Origin: Hippophae tibetana
Lineage: Eukaryota > Streptophyta > Magnoliopsida > Rosales > Elaeagnaceae
Assembly: GCA_037013495.1 (NCBI GenBank)
Contig: CM072801.1
Span: 111,359,816-111,423,815 of the forward strand
Reading direction: 5' to 3'
Length of the DNA stretch: 64,000 nt
The notes under the pieces were generated by a model. It worked only from the letters and a program-made list of their open reading frames with translations, ran no database searches and was not told where the DNA came from. This document shows, one piece after another, positions 37,811 to 50,726 of this stretch. Each line of letters starts with the position of its first letter. Positions within the stretch are counted from its first letter, which is position 1. Made by a program: the position numbers and the translations under genes.

Positions 37811-38442
37811 ATCCAACTTTCATAGTTCATACTACAAAATGATGTCTTAAACTTTGGTCGCACCTTATTTCGTCGTAATCTATTCTTGCTCTTTAGGATT
37901 TCAATTTGTTCATCTTAGAAATATTCTTAGTAATTCAATCTTTCTTATTCGTTTGAGTTCCAGTGTTCTTAGGTTTTCCGCAAAAGGGATTCGCATCGTT
38001 TGGGATCATATCCTTCGTTGCTGATAATGTTGTATCAATCTTCATATATCTATTTATTGAATTTTAGATTTAAAAATTTTTAGTGCTTTTGAGGTTCCAA
38101 AAAGGGAAAGAAATTGTGTCCTTAATGTCTTAACGTTTATTTCAATTTTGTTGACATTGTTTTCCACTTTAGATTTCATATCTTATTTTTCTTTAAAATA
38201 TCGTTATCTTTTACTTTTCTTTGTTTTATGTGTTTCATCTTTCTTTCTTCTTGAGAAAAACAAGAGAGCTAATACATTTCACAGTGTAAAAACAAAAAGC
38301 AGGTATTAATTATGGTTGTAAGTTAAAACTGTTATAACTTTTCATTTGTGTATCGAAATGGCAACTATAATATATCAAATCTTAAGCTCGTTCCGATACC
38401 TAAACACGCGATGGAGCAATAGTATATTTCCCACTTTTGTCA
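37811..38442 (+). repeat. Representative class G monomer (632 bp, 24-bp deletion)
   Basis: Class G reads 'gcttttgaggttccaaaaag', the deletion point being 38096/38097. The full-length neighbour holds the missing 24 bp at 38727-38750. 'tt' on each side of the missing tract gives 2 bp of microhomology. Other markers are 'cttgctctttagg', 'cttagaaatattc', 'attcgtttgag', 'catatccttcg' and the tail 'cacgcgatggagc'. G or G' copies start at 26835, 31382, 32667, 33952, 35238, 36525, 37811, 39097, 40383, 41669, 43610, 44896, 49442, 52036 and 53975, fifteen in all. A shared breakpoint means a single origin followed by spread. Confidence 0.93.
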
Positions 38443-39096
38443 ACCCAACTTTCATAGTTCATACTACATAATGATGTCTTAAACTTTGGTCGCACCTTAT
38501 TTAGTTGTAATCTATTCTTGCCCTTTAGGATTTCAATTTGTTCATCTTCGCCATATTCTTAGTAATTCAATCTTTCTTATTCCATTGAGTTCCAGGGTTT
38601 TTAGGTTGTCCGCAAAAGTGATTCGCATCGTTTGTGATCATAACCTTGGTTGCTGATAATGTTGTATCAATCTTCACATATCTATTTATTGAATTTTAGA
38701 TTTAAAAAGTTTGTGCTTTTGAGGTTTTCTCCTCTCTTAAGTCACAAATTCCAAAAAGAGAATGAAATTGTGTCCTTCAAGTCTTGTCTGTTATTTCAGT
38801 TTTGTTGACATTATTTCCCACTTTGGATTTCATATCTTATTTTTCTTTAAAATCTCGTTATCTTTTAATTTTCTTTGTTTTAGGTGTTCCACCTTTCTTT
38901 CTTCTTGAGAAAAACAAGAGAGCTAATACTGTTCACAGTGTAAAAACAAAAAGAAGGTATTAATTATGGTTGTAAATTAAAACTGTTGTAACTTTTCATT
39001 TGTGGATCGAAATGACTACTATAATATAGCAAATCTTAAGCTCGTTCCGATACCTAGAAACGCGACGGAGCAATAGTATATTTCCCACTTTTGTCA
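38443..39096 (+). repeat. Representative class H monomer
   Basis: Class H is marked by 'ttatttagttgtaatc', 'catcttcgccat', 'ccagggtttttagg', 'aaaagtgattcg', 'tttgtgatcataaccttgg', 'aaaaagtttgtgc' (one base shorter than other classes), 'gagaatgaaat', 'ctgttatttcag', 'cattatttccc' and 'ttttaggtgttcc'. Copies start at 33298, 37157, 38443, 39729, 41015 and 44242. H heads occur on hybrids at 27467, 45528, 50073, 52667 and 54607. The one-base loss shifts the frame that is open in class A. Confidence 0.9.
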
Positions 39097-42000
39097 ATCC
39101 AACTTTCATAGTTCATACTACAAAATGATGTCTTAAACTTTGGTCGCACCTTATTTCGTCGTAATCTATTCTTGCTCTTTAGGATTTCAATTTGTTCATC
39201 TTAGAAATATTCTTAGTAATTCAATCTTTCTTATTCGTTTGAGTTCCAGTGTTCTTAGGTTTTCCGCAAAAGGGATTCGCATCGTTTGGGATCATATCCT
39301 TCGTTGCTGATAATGTTGTATCAATCTTCATATATCTATTTATTGAATTTTAGATTTAAAAAATTTTAGTGCTTTTGAGGTTCCAAAAAGGGAAAGAAAT
39401 TGTGTCCTTAATGTCTTGTCGTTTATTTCAATTTTGTTGACATTGTTTTCCACTTTGGATTTCATATCTTATTTTTCTTTAAAATATCGTTATCTTTTAC
39501 TTTTCTTTGTTTTATGTGTTTCATCTTTCTTTCTTCTTGAGAAAAACAAGAGAGCTAATACATTTCACAGTATAAAAACAAAAAGCAGGTATTAATTATG
39601 GTTGTAAGTTAAAACTGTTATAACTTTTCATTTGTGCATCGAAATGGCAACTATAATATATCAAATCTTAAGCTCGTTCCGATACCTAAACACGCGATGC
39701 AGCAATAGTATATTTCCCACTTTTGTCAACCCAACTTTCATAGTTCATACTACATAATGATGTCTTAAACTTTGGTCGCACCTTATTTAGTTGTAATCTA
39801 TTCTTGCCCTTTAGGATTTCAATTTATTCATCTTCGCCATATTCTTAGTAATTCAATCTTTCTTATTCCATTGAGTTCCAGGGTTTTTAGGTTGTCCGCA
39901 AAAGTGATTCGCATCGTTTGTGATCATAACCTTGGTTGCTGATAATGTTGTATCAATCTTCACATATCTATTTATTGAATTTTAGATTTAAAAAGTTTGT
40001 GCTTTTGAGGTTTTCTCCTCTCTTAAGTCACAAATTCCAAAAAGAGAATGAAATTGTGTCCTTAAAGTCTTGTCTGTTATTTCAGTTTTGTTGACATTAT
40101 TTCCCACTTTGGATTTCATATCTTATTTTTCTTTAAAATCTCGTTATCTTTTAATTTTCTTTGTTTTAGGTGTTCCACCTTTCTTTCTTCTTGAGAAAAA
40201 CAAGAGAGCTAATACTGATCACAGTGTAAAAACAAAAATAAGGTATTAATTATGGTTGTAAATTAAAACTGTTGTAACTTTTCATTTGTGGATCGAAATG
40301 ACTACTATAATATAGCAAATCTTAAGCTCGTTCCGATACCTAGAAACGCGACGGAGCAATAGTATATTTCCCACTTTTGTCAATCCAACTTTCATAGTTC
40401 ATACTACAAAATGATGTCTTAAACTTTGGTCGCACCTTATTTCGTCGTAATCTATTCTTGCTCTTTAGGATTTCAATTTGTTCATCTTAGAAATATTCTT
40501 AGTAATTCAATCTTTCTTATTCGTTTGAGTTCCAATGTTCTTAGGTTTTCCGCAAAAGGGATTCGCATCGTTTGGGATCATATCCTTCGTTGCTGATAAT
40601 GTTGTATCAATCTTCATATAGCTATTTATTGAATTTTAGATTTAAAAAATTTTAATGCTTTTGAGGTTCCAAAAAGGGAAAGAAATTGTGTCCTTAATGT
40701 CTTGTCGTTTATTTCAATTTTGTTGACATTGTTTTCCACTTTAGATTTCATATCTTATTTTTCTTTAAAATATCGTTATCTTTTACTTTTCTTTGTTTTA
40801 TGTGTTTCATCTTTCTTTCTTCTTGAGAAAAACAAGAGAGCTAATACATTTCACAGTGTGAAAACAAAAAGCAGGTATTAATTATGGTTGTAAGTTAAAA
40901 CTGTTATAACTTTTCATTTGTGTATCGAAATAGCAACTATAATATATCAAATTATAAGCTCGTTCCGATACCTAAACACGCGATGGAGCAATAGTATATT
41001 TCCCACTTTTTTCAACCCAACTTTCATAGTTCATACTACATAATGATGTCTTAAACTTTGGTCGCACCTTATTTAGTTGTAATCTATTCTTGCCCTTTAG
41101 GATTTCAATTTGTTCATCTTCGCCATATTCTTAGTAATTCAATCTTTCTTATTCCATTGAGTTCCAGGGTTTTTAGGTTGTCCGCAAAAGTGATTCGCAT
41201 CGTTTGTGATCATAACCTTGGTTGCTGATAATGTTGTATCAATCTTCACATATCTATTTATTGAATTTTAGATTTAAAAAGTTTGTGCTTTTGAGGTTTT
41301 CTCCTCTCTTAAGTCACAAATTCCAAAAAGAGAATGAAATTGTGTCCTTAAAGTCTTGTCTGTTATTTCAGTTTTGTTGACATTATTTCCCACTTTGGAT
41401 TTCATATCTTATTTTTCTTTAAAATCTCGTTATCTTTTAATTTTCTTTGTTTTAGGTGTTCCACCTTTCTTTCTTCTTGAGAAAAACAAGAGAGCTAATA
41501 CTGTTCACAGTGTAAAAACAAAAAGAAGGTATTAATTATGGTTGTAAATTAAAACTGTTGTAACTTTTCATTTGTGGATCGAAATGACTACTATAATATA
41601 GCAAATCTTAAGCTCGTTCCGATACCTAGAAACGCGACGGAGCAATAGTATATTTCCCACTTTTGTCAATCCAACTTTCATAGTTCATACTTAAAAATGA
41701 TGTCTTAAACTTTGGTCGCATCTTATTTCGTCGTAATCTATTCTTGCCCTTTAGGATTTCAATTTGTTCATCTTAGAAATATTCTTAGTAATTCAATCTT
41801 TTTTATTCGTTTGAGTTCCAATGTTCTTAGGTTGTCCGCAAAAGGGATTCGCATCGTTTGGGATCATAGCCTTCGTTGCTGATAATGTTGTATCAATCTT
41901 CACATATCTATTTATTGAATTTTAGATTTAAAAAATTTCGTGCTTTTGAGGTTCCAAAAAGGGAAAGAAATTGTGTCCTTAATGTCTTGTCGTTTATTTC

Positions 42001-42954
42001 AATTTTGTTGACATTGTTTTCCACTTTAGATTTCATATCTTATTTTACTTTAAAATATCGTTATCTTTTACTTGTCTTTGTTTTATGTGTTCCATCTTTC
42101 TTTCTTCTTCAGAAAAACAAGAGAGCTAATACATTTCACAGTGTAAAAACAAAAAGCAGGTATTAATTATGGTTGTAAGTTAAAACTGTTATAACTTTTC
42201 ATTTGTGCATCGAAATGACAACTATAATATATCAAATCTTAAGCTCGTTCCGATACCTAAAAATGCGATGGAGAAATAGTATATTTCCCACTTTTGTCAA
42301 CCCAACTTTCATAGTTCATACTACATAATGATGTCTTAAACTTTGGTCGCACCTTATTTAGTTGTAATCTATTCTTGCCCTTTAGGATTTCAATTTGTTC
42401 ATCTTTGCCATATTCTTAGTAATTCAATCTTTCTTATTCCATTGAGTTCCTGGGTTCTTAGGTTGTCTACAAAAGGGATTTGCATCGTTTATGATCATAG
42501 CCTTTGTTGCTGATAATGTTGTATCAATCTTCACATATCTATTTATTGAATTTTAGATTTGAAAATTTTTGTGCTTTTGAGGTTTTCTCCTCTCTTAAAT
42601 GACAAATTCCAAAAAGAGAAAGAAATTGTGTCCTTATTGTCTTGTCGTTTATTTCAATTTTGTTGACATTGTTTTCCACTTTGGATTTTATATCTTATTT
42701 TTCTTTAAAATATCGTTCTCTTTTAATTTTCTTTGTTTTATGTGTTCCACCTTTCCTTCTTCTTGAGAAAAACAAGAGAGCTAATACAGTTCACAGTGTA
42801 AAAACAAAAAGAAGGTATTAATTATGGTTGTAAATTAAAACTGTTGTAACTTTTCATTTGTGGATCGAAATGACTACTATAATATAGCAAATCTTAAGCT
42901 CGTTCTGATACCTAGAAACGCGACGGAGCAATAGTATATTTCCCACTTTTGTCA

Positions 42955-45900
42955 ATCCAACTTTCATAGTTCATACTACAAAATGATGTCTTAAACTTTG
43001 GTCGCACCTTATTTCGTCGTAATCTATTCTTCCCCTTTAGGATTTCAATTTGTTCATCTTAGCCATATTCTTAGTAATTCAATCTTTCTTATTCCATTGA
43101 GTTCCTGGGTTCTTAGGTTGTCCGCAAAAGGGATTCGCATCGTTTATGATCATAGCCTTCGTTGCTGATAATGTTGTATCAATCTTCACATATCTATTTA
43201 TTGAATTTTAGATTTAAAAAATTTTGTGCTTTTGAGGTTTTCTCCTCTCTTAAGTCACAAATTCCAAAAAGAGAAAGAAATTGTGTCCTTAAAGTCTTGT
43301 CGTTTATTTCAATTTTGTTGACATTGTTTTCCACTTTGGATTTTATATCTTATTTTTCTTTAAAATATCGTTCTCTTTTAATTTTCTTTGTTTTATGGGT
43401 TCCACCTTTCCTTTTTCTTGAGAAAAACAAGAGAGCTAATACAGTTCATAGTGTAAAAACAAAAAGAAGGTATTAATTATGGTTGTAAATTAAAACTGTT
43501 GTAACTTTTCATTTGTGGATCGAAATGACTACTATAATATAGCAAATCTTAAGCTCGTTCCGATACCTAGAAACGCGACGGAGCAATAGTATATTTCCCA
43601 CTTTTGTCAATCTAACTTTCATAGTTCATACTACAAAATGATGTCTTAAACTTTGGTCGCACCTTATTTCGTCGTAATCTATTCTTGCTCTTTAGGATTT
43701 CAATTTGTTCATCTTAGAAATATTCTTAGTAATTCAATCTTTCTTATTCGTTTGAGTTCCAGTGTTCTTAGGTTTTCCGCAAAAGGGATTCGCATCGTTT
43801 GGGATCATATCCTTCGTTGCTGATAATGTTGTATCAATCTTCATATATCTATTTATTGAATTTTAGATTTAAAAAATTTTAATGCTTTTGAGGTTCCAAA
43901 AAGGGAAAGAAATTGTGTCCTTAATGTCTTGTCGTTTATTTCAATTTTGTTGACATTGTTTTCCACTTTAGATTTCATATCTTATTTTTCTTTAAAATAT
44001 CGTTATCTTTTACTTTTCTTTGTTTTATGTGTTTCATCTTTCTTTCTTCTTGAGAAAAACAAGAGAGCTAATACATTTCACAGTGTAAAAACAAAAAGCA
44101 GGTATTAATTATGGTTGTAAGTTAAAACTGATATAACTTTTCATTTGTGTATCGAAATAGCAACTATAATATATCAAATCTTAAGCTCGTTCCGATACCT
44201 AAACACGTGATGGAGCAATAGTATATTTCCCACTTTTTTCAACCCAACTTTCATAGTTCATACTACATAATGATGTCTTAAACTTTGGTCGCACCTTATT
44301 TAGTTGTAATCTATTCTTGCCCTTTAGGATTTCAATTTGTTCATCTTCGCCATATTCTTAGTAATTCAATCTTTCTTATTCCATTGAGTTCCAGGGTTTT
44401 TAGGTTGTCCGCAAAATTGATTCGCATCGTTTGTGATCATAACCTTGGTTGCTGATAATGTTGTATCAATCTTCACATATCTATTTATTGAATTTTAGAT
44501 TTAAAAAGTTTGTGCTTTTGAGGTTTTCTCCTCTCTTAAGTCACAAATTCCAAAAAGAGAATGAAATTGTGTCCTTAAAGTCTTGTCTGTTATTTCAGTT
44601 TTGTTGACATTATTTCCCACTTTGGATTTCATATCTTATTTTTCTTTAAAATCTCGTTATCTTTTAATTTTCTTTGTTTTAGGTGTTCCACCTTTCTTTC
44701 TTCTTGAGAAAAACAAGAGAGCTAATACTGTTCACAGTGTAAAAACAAAAAGAAGGTATTAATTATGGTTGTAAATTAAAACTGTTGTAACTTTTCATTT
44801 GTGGATCGAAATGACTACTATAATATAGCAAATCTTAAGCTCGTTCCGATACCTAGAAACGCGACGGAGCAATAGTATATTTCCCACTTTTGTCAATCCA
44901 ACTTTCATAGTTCATACTACAAAATGATGTCTTAAACTTTGGTCGCACCTTATTTCGTCGTAATCTATTCTTGCTCTTTAGGATTTCAATTTGTTCATCT
45001 TAGAAATATTCTTAGTAATTCAATCTTTCTTATTCGTTTGAGTTCCAGTGTTCTTAGGTTTTCCGCAAAAGGGATTCGCATCGTTTGGGATCATATCCTT
45101 CGTTGCTGATAATGTTGTATCAATCTTCATATATCTATTTATTGAATTTTAGATTTAAAAAATTTTAATGCTTTTGAGGTTCCAAAAAGGGAAAGAAATT
45201 GTGTCCTTAATGTCTTGTCGTTTATTTCAATTTTGTTGACATTGTTTTCCACTTTAGATTTCATATCTTATTTTTCTTTAAAATATCGTTATCTTTTACT
45301 TTTCTTTGTTTTATGTGTTTCATCTTTCTTTCTTCTTGAGAAAAACAAGAGAGCTAATACATTTCACAGTGTAAAAACAAAAAGCAGGTATTAATTATGG
45401 TTGTAAGTTAAAACTGTTATAACTTTTCATTTGTGCATCGAAATGACAACTATAATATATCAAATCTTAAGCTCGTTCCGATACCTAAACATGCGATGGA
45501 GAAATAGTATATTTCCCACTTTTGTCAACCCAACTTTCATAGTTCATACTACATAATGATGTCTTAAACTTTGGTCGCACCTTATTTAGTTGTAATCTAT
45601 TCTTGCCCTTTAGGATTTCAATTTGTTCATCTTTGCCATATTCTTAGTAATTCAATCTTTCTTATTCCATTGAGTTCCAGGGTTTTTAGGTTGTCCGCAA
45701 AAGTAATTCGCATCGTTTGTGATCATAACCTTAGTTGCTGATAATGTTGTATCAATCTTCACATATCTATTTATTGAATTTTAGATTTAAAAAGTTTGTG
45801 CTTTTGAGGTTTTCTCCTCTCTTAAGTGACAAATTCCAAAAAGAGAAAGAAATTGTGTCCTTAATGTCTTGTCGTTTATTTCAATTTTTTTGACATTGTT

Positions 45901-48132
45901 TTCCACTTTGGATTTCATATCTTATTTTTCTTTAAACTCTTTTTATCCTTTAATTTTCTTTGTTTTATGTGTTCCACCTTTCTTTCTTCTTGAGAAAAAC
46001 AAGAGAGCTAATACAATTCACAGTGTAAAAACAAAAGAAAGGTATTAATTGGGGTTGTAATTAAAACTCTTATAACTTTTAATTTGTGCGTCGAAATGAG
46101 TACTATAATTTATCAAATCTGAAGCTCGTTCCATTACCTAAAAACGCACCAGAGCAATAGTATATTTCCCCACTTTTGTCAACCCAAATTTCATGGTTCA
46201 TACTACATAATGATGTCTTAAACTTTGGTCGCACATTATTTCCTCGTAATCTGTTCTTTCTCTTTAGGATTTCAATTTGTTCATCTTAGCAATATTCTTA
46301 GTAATTCAATCTTTCTTATTCCTTTGAGTTCCAGTGTTCTTAGGTTTTCCGCAAAAGGGATTCGCATCGTTTGGGATCATAGCCTTCGTTGCTGATAACG
46401 TTGTATCAATCTTCACATATCTATTTATTGAATTTTAGATTTAAAAAATTTTGTGCTTTTGAGGTTTTCTCCTCTCTTAAGTCACAAATTCCAAAAAGAG
46501 AAAAAATTGTGTCCTTAAAGTCTTGTCGTTTATTTCAATTTTGTTGACATTGTTTTCCACTTTGGATTTTATATCTTATTTTTCTTTAAAATATCATTCT
46601 CTTTTAATTTTCTTTGTTTTATGGGTTCCACCTTTCCTTTTTCTTGAGAAAAACAAGAGAGCTAATACAGTTCATAGTGTAAAAACAAAAAGAAGGTATT
46701 AATTATGGTTGTAAATTAAAACTGTTGTAACTTTTCATTTGTGGATCGAAATGACTACTATAATATAGCAAATCTTAAGCTCGTTCGGATACCTAGAAAC
46801 GCGACGGAACAATAGTATATTTCCCACTTTTGTCAATCTAACTTTCATAGTTCATACTACAAAATGATGTCTTAAACTTTGGTCGCACCTTATTTCGTCG
46901 TAATCTATTCTTGCCCTTTAGGATTTCAATTTGTTCATCTTAGCCATATTCTTAGTAATTCAATCTTTCTTATTCCATTGATTTCTAGGGTTCTTATGTT
47001 GTCCGCAAAAGGGATTCGCATCGTTTATGATCATAGCCTTGGTTGCTGATAATGTTGTATCAATCTTCACATAACTATTTATTGAATTTTAGATTTAAAA
47101 AATTTTGTGCTTTTGAGGTTTTCTCCTCTCTTAAGTGACAAATTCCAAAAAGAGAAAGAAATTGTGTCCTTAATGTCTTGTCGTTTATTTCAATTTTGTT
47201 GACATTGTTTTCCACTTTGGATTTCATATATTATTTTTCTTTAAACTCTTATTATCTTTTAATTTTCTTTGTTTTATGTGTTCCACCTTTCTTTCTTCTT
47301 GAGAAAAACAAGAGAGCTAATACAATTCACAGTGTAAAAACAAAAGGAAGGTATTAATTGGGGTTGTAATTAACATTATTATAACTTTTAATTTGTGCAT
47401 CGAAATGAGTACTATAATTTATCAAATCTGAAGCTCGTTCCATTTCCTAGAAACACACCAGAGCAATAGTATATTTCTCCACTTTTGTCAACCCAAATTT
47501 CATGGTTCATACTACATAATGATGTCTTAAACTTTGGTCGCACATTATTTCGTCGTAATCTGTTCTTTCTCTTTAGGATTTCATTTGTTCATCTTAGCAA
47601 TATTCTTAGTAATTCAATCTTTCTTATTCCTTTGAGTTCCAATTTCTTAGGTTTTCCGAAAAAGGGATTCGATTCGTTTGGGATCATAGCCTTCGTTGCC
47701 GATAATGTTGTATCAATCGTCACATATCTATTTATTGAATTTTAGATTTAATAAATTTTGTGCTTTTGAGGTTTTCTCTCACAAATTCCAAAAAGAGAAG
47801 GAAATTGTGTCCTTAATGTCTTGTCGGTTATTTCAATTTTGTTGACATTGTTTTCCATTTGGATTTCATATCTTATTTTTCTTTAAACTCTTGTTATCTT
47901 TTAATTTTCTTTGTTTTATGTGTTCCACCATTCTTTCTTCTTGAGAAAAACAAGAGAGCTAATACAGTTCACATAGTAAAAACAAAAGGAAGGTATTAAT
48001 TGGGGTTGTAATTAAAACTGTTATAACTTTTAATTTGTGCGTCGAAATGAGTACTATAATTTATCAAATCTGAAGCTCGTTCCATTACCTAAAAACGCAC
48101 CAGAGCAATAGTATATTTCCCCACTTTTGTCA
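42955..48132. repeat. Irregular block between HOR domains
   Basis: Starts and classes: 42955 (head with 'tcctgggttc' and 'tttatgatc', Q-like tail with 'tatgggttcc'), 43610 (G), 44242 (H), 44896 (G), 45528 (H-like head, C-like tail with 'ctctttttatcc'), 46182 (A-like head, Q-like tail), 46836 (C/E-like, with private 'catatattatt') and 47491 (642-bp copy). The G-H-G run is a remnant of the neighbouring 1286-bp block. The tail of 45528 matches that of 28122, including 'aatttttttgacattg', so the region from there on parallels 28-31 kb. Confidence 0.82.
47491..48132 (+). repeat. 642-bp monomer, second copy
   Basis: It shows the same 10-bp deletion ('ggttttctctcacaaa') and the same one-base losses as the copies at 30086 and 63122. 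It has a private 'cacatagtaaaaac', which reappears in the hybrid monomer at 50073. That marks this copy, or a close sister, as the source of that monomer's tail. Confidence 0.9.
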
Positions 48133-48787
48133 ACCCAAATTTCATGGTTCATACTACATAATGATGTCTTAAACTTTGGTCGCACATTATTTCCTCGTAA
48201 TCTGTTCTTTCTCTTTAGGATTTCAATTTGTTCATCTTAGCAATATTCTTAGTAATTCAATCTTTCTTATTCCTTTGAGTTCCAATGTTCTTAGGTTTTC
48301 CGCAAAAGGGATTCGCATCGTTTGGGATCATAGCCTTCGTTGCAGATAATGTTGTATCAATCTTCACATATCTATTTATTGAATTTTAGATTTAAAATTT
48401 TTTGTTCTTTTGAGGTTTTCTCCCCTCTTGAATCACAAAATTCCAAAAAGAAAAAGAAATTGTGTCCTTAAAGTCTTGTCGTTTATTTCAATTTTGTTGA
48501 CATTGTTTTCCATTTGGATTTTATATCTTATTTTTCTTTAAAATAACGTTGTCTTTTAATTTTCTTTGTTTTATGTGTTCCACCTTTCCTTCTTCTTGAG
48601 AAAAATAAGAGAGCTAATACAGTTCACAGTGTAAAAACAAAAAGAAGGTATTAATTATGGTTGTAAATTAAAACTGTTGTAACTTTTCATTTGTGGATCG
48701 AAATGACTACTATAATATAGCAAATCTTAAGCTCGTTCCGATACCTAGAAACGCGACGGAGCAATAGTATATTTCCCACTTTTGTCA
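48133..48787 (+). repeat. Representative class J monomer
   Basis: Class J has 'cctcgtaatctg' in the head (or a G-like head in the 48788 and 51382 variants) and 'aaaattttttgttc', 'tctcccctc', 'aaaaagaaaaag', 'ttccatttgg' and 'gaaaaataagagag' later on. Copies start at 30728, 48133, 48788, 50727 and 51382; the partial copy at 63764 matches its head. It follows the 642-bp monomer in all three places where that occurs. Confidence 0.85.
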
Positions 48788-50072
48788 ATCCAACTTTCAT
48801 AGTTCATACTACAAAATGATGTCTTAAACTTTGGTCGCACCTTATTTCGTCGTAATCTATTCTTGCCCTTTAGGATTTCAATTTGTTCATCTTAGAAATA
48901 TTCTTAGTAATTCAATCTTTCTTATTCGTTTGAGTTCTAGTGTTCTTAGGTTGTCCGCAAAAGGGATTCGCATCGTTTGGGATCATAGCCTTCGTTGCTG
49001 ATAATGTTGTATCAATCTTCACATATCTATTTATAGAATTTTAGATTTAAAATTTTTTGTTCTTTTGAGGTTTTCTCCCCTCTTAAATCACAAATTCCAA
49101 AAAGAAAAAGAAATTGTGTCCTTAAAGTCTTGTCGTTTATTTCAATTTTGTTGACATTGTTTTCCATTTGGATTTTATATCTTATTTTTCTTTAAAAAAT
49201 CGTTCTCTTTTAATTTTCTTTGTTTTATGTGTTCCACCTTTCCTTCTTCTTGAGAAAAATAAGAGAGCTAATACAGTTCACAGTGTAAAAACAAAAAGAA
49301 GGTATTAATTATGGTTGTAAATTAAAACTGTTGTAACTTTTCATTTGTGGATCGAAATGACTACTATAATATAGCAAATCTTAAGCTCGTTCCGATACCT
49401 AGAAACGCGACGGAGCAATAGTATATTTCCCACTTTTGTCAATCCAACTTTCATAGTTCATACTAAAAAATGATGTCTTAAACTTTGGTCGCACCTTATT
49501 TCGTCGTAATCTATTCTTGCCCTTTAGGATTTCAATTTGTTCATCTTAGAAATATTCTTAGTAATTCAATCTTTCTTATTCGTTTGAGTTCCAGTGTTCT
49601 TAGGTTGTCCGCAAAAGGGATTCGCATCGTTTGGGATCATAGCCTTCGTTGCTGATAATGTTGTATCAATCTTCACATATCTATTTATTGAATTTTAGAT
49701 TTAAAAAATTTCGTGCTTTTGAGGTTCCAAAAAGGGAAAGAAATTGTGTCCTTAATGTCTTGTCGTTTATTTCAATTTTGTTGACATTGTTTTCCACTTT
49801 AGATTTCATATCTTATTTTTCTTTAAAATATCGTTATCTTTTAATTTTCTTTGTTTTATGGGTTGCACCTTTCTTTCTTCTTGAGAAAAACAAGAGAGCT
49901 AATACATTTCACAGTGTAAAAACAAAAAGCAGGTATTAATTATGGTTGTAAGTTAAAACTATTATAACTTTTCATTTGTGCATCGAAATGACAACTATAA
50001 TATATCAAATCTTAAGCTCGTTCCGATACCTAAACATGCGATGGAGAAATAGTATATGTCCCACTTTTGTCA

Positions 50073-50726
50073 ACCCAACTTTCATAGTTCATACTACATA
50101 ATGATGTCTTAAACTTTGGTCGCACCTTATTTAGTTGTAATCTATTCTTGCCCTTTAGGATTTCAATTTGTTCATCTTAGCCATATTCTTAGTAATTCAA
50201 TCTTTCTTATTCCATTGAGTTCCAGGGTTTTTAGGTTGTCCGCAAAAGTAATTCGCATCGTTTGTGATCATAACCTTGGTTGCTGATAATGTTGTATCAA
50301 TCTTCACATATCAATTTATTGAATTTTAGATTTAAAAAGTTTGTGCTTTTGAGGTTTTCTCCTCTCTTAAGTCACAAATTCCAAAAAGAGAATGAAATTG
50401 TGTTCTTAAAGTCTTGTCTGTTATTTCAGTTTTGTTGACATTATTTCACACTTTGGATGTCATATCTTATTTTTCTTTAAAATCTCGTTATCTTTTAATT
50501 TTCTTTGTTTTATGTGTTCTACCTTTCTTTCTTCTTGAGAAAAACAAGAGAGCTAATACAGTTCACATAGTAAAAACAAAAGGAAGGTATTAATTGGGGT
50601 TGTAATTAAAACTGTTATAACTTTTAATTTGTGCGTCGAAATGTGTACTATAATTTATCAAATCTGAAGCTCGTTCCATTACCTAAAAACGCACCAGAGC
50701 AATAGTATATTTCCCCACTTTTGTCA
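50073..50726 (+). repeat. Hybrid monomer at a 2594-bp tandem duplication junction
   Basis: Up to 50524 ('ttctacctttc') it matches the copy at 52667, including private 'ttggatgtcat' and 'catatcaattta'. From 50560 it matches the 642-bp copy at 47491, including private 'cacatagtaaaaac'. The stretch between 50524 and 50560 is common to both and is where the exchange took place. The corresponding tail at 52667 is P-type ('ggaggtattaatatttg'). Confidence 0.9.

Larger units (their letters stand above)
31382..42954. repeat. Dimer HOR block, ~1286-bp unit (short G + H or I), nine copies
   Basis: Dimers start at 31382, 32667, 33952, 35238, 36525, 37811, 39097, 40383 and 41669 (spacing 1285-1287; exactly 1286 for the last four intervals). 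Each is a 631-632 bp G or G' copy followed by a 654-655 bp copy. The second members start at 32013 (I), 33298 (H), 34583 (I), 35870 (I), 37157, 38443, 39729, 41015 (all H) and 42300 (I). First members at 31382, 33952 and 41669 are G' ('ggttgtccg', 'aaatttcgtgc'); the rest are G ('ggttttccg', 'tttagtgc' or 'tttaatgc'). So a G'-I-G-H tetramer underlies the left end, and a plain G-H dimer was amplified four times in the middle. Confidence 0.94.
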
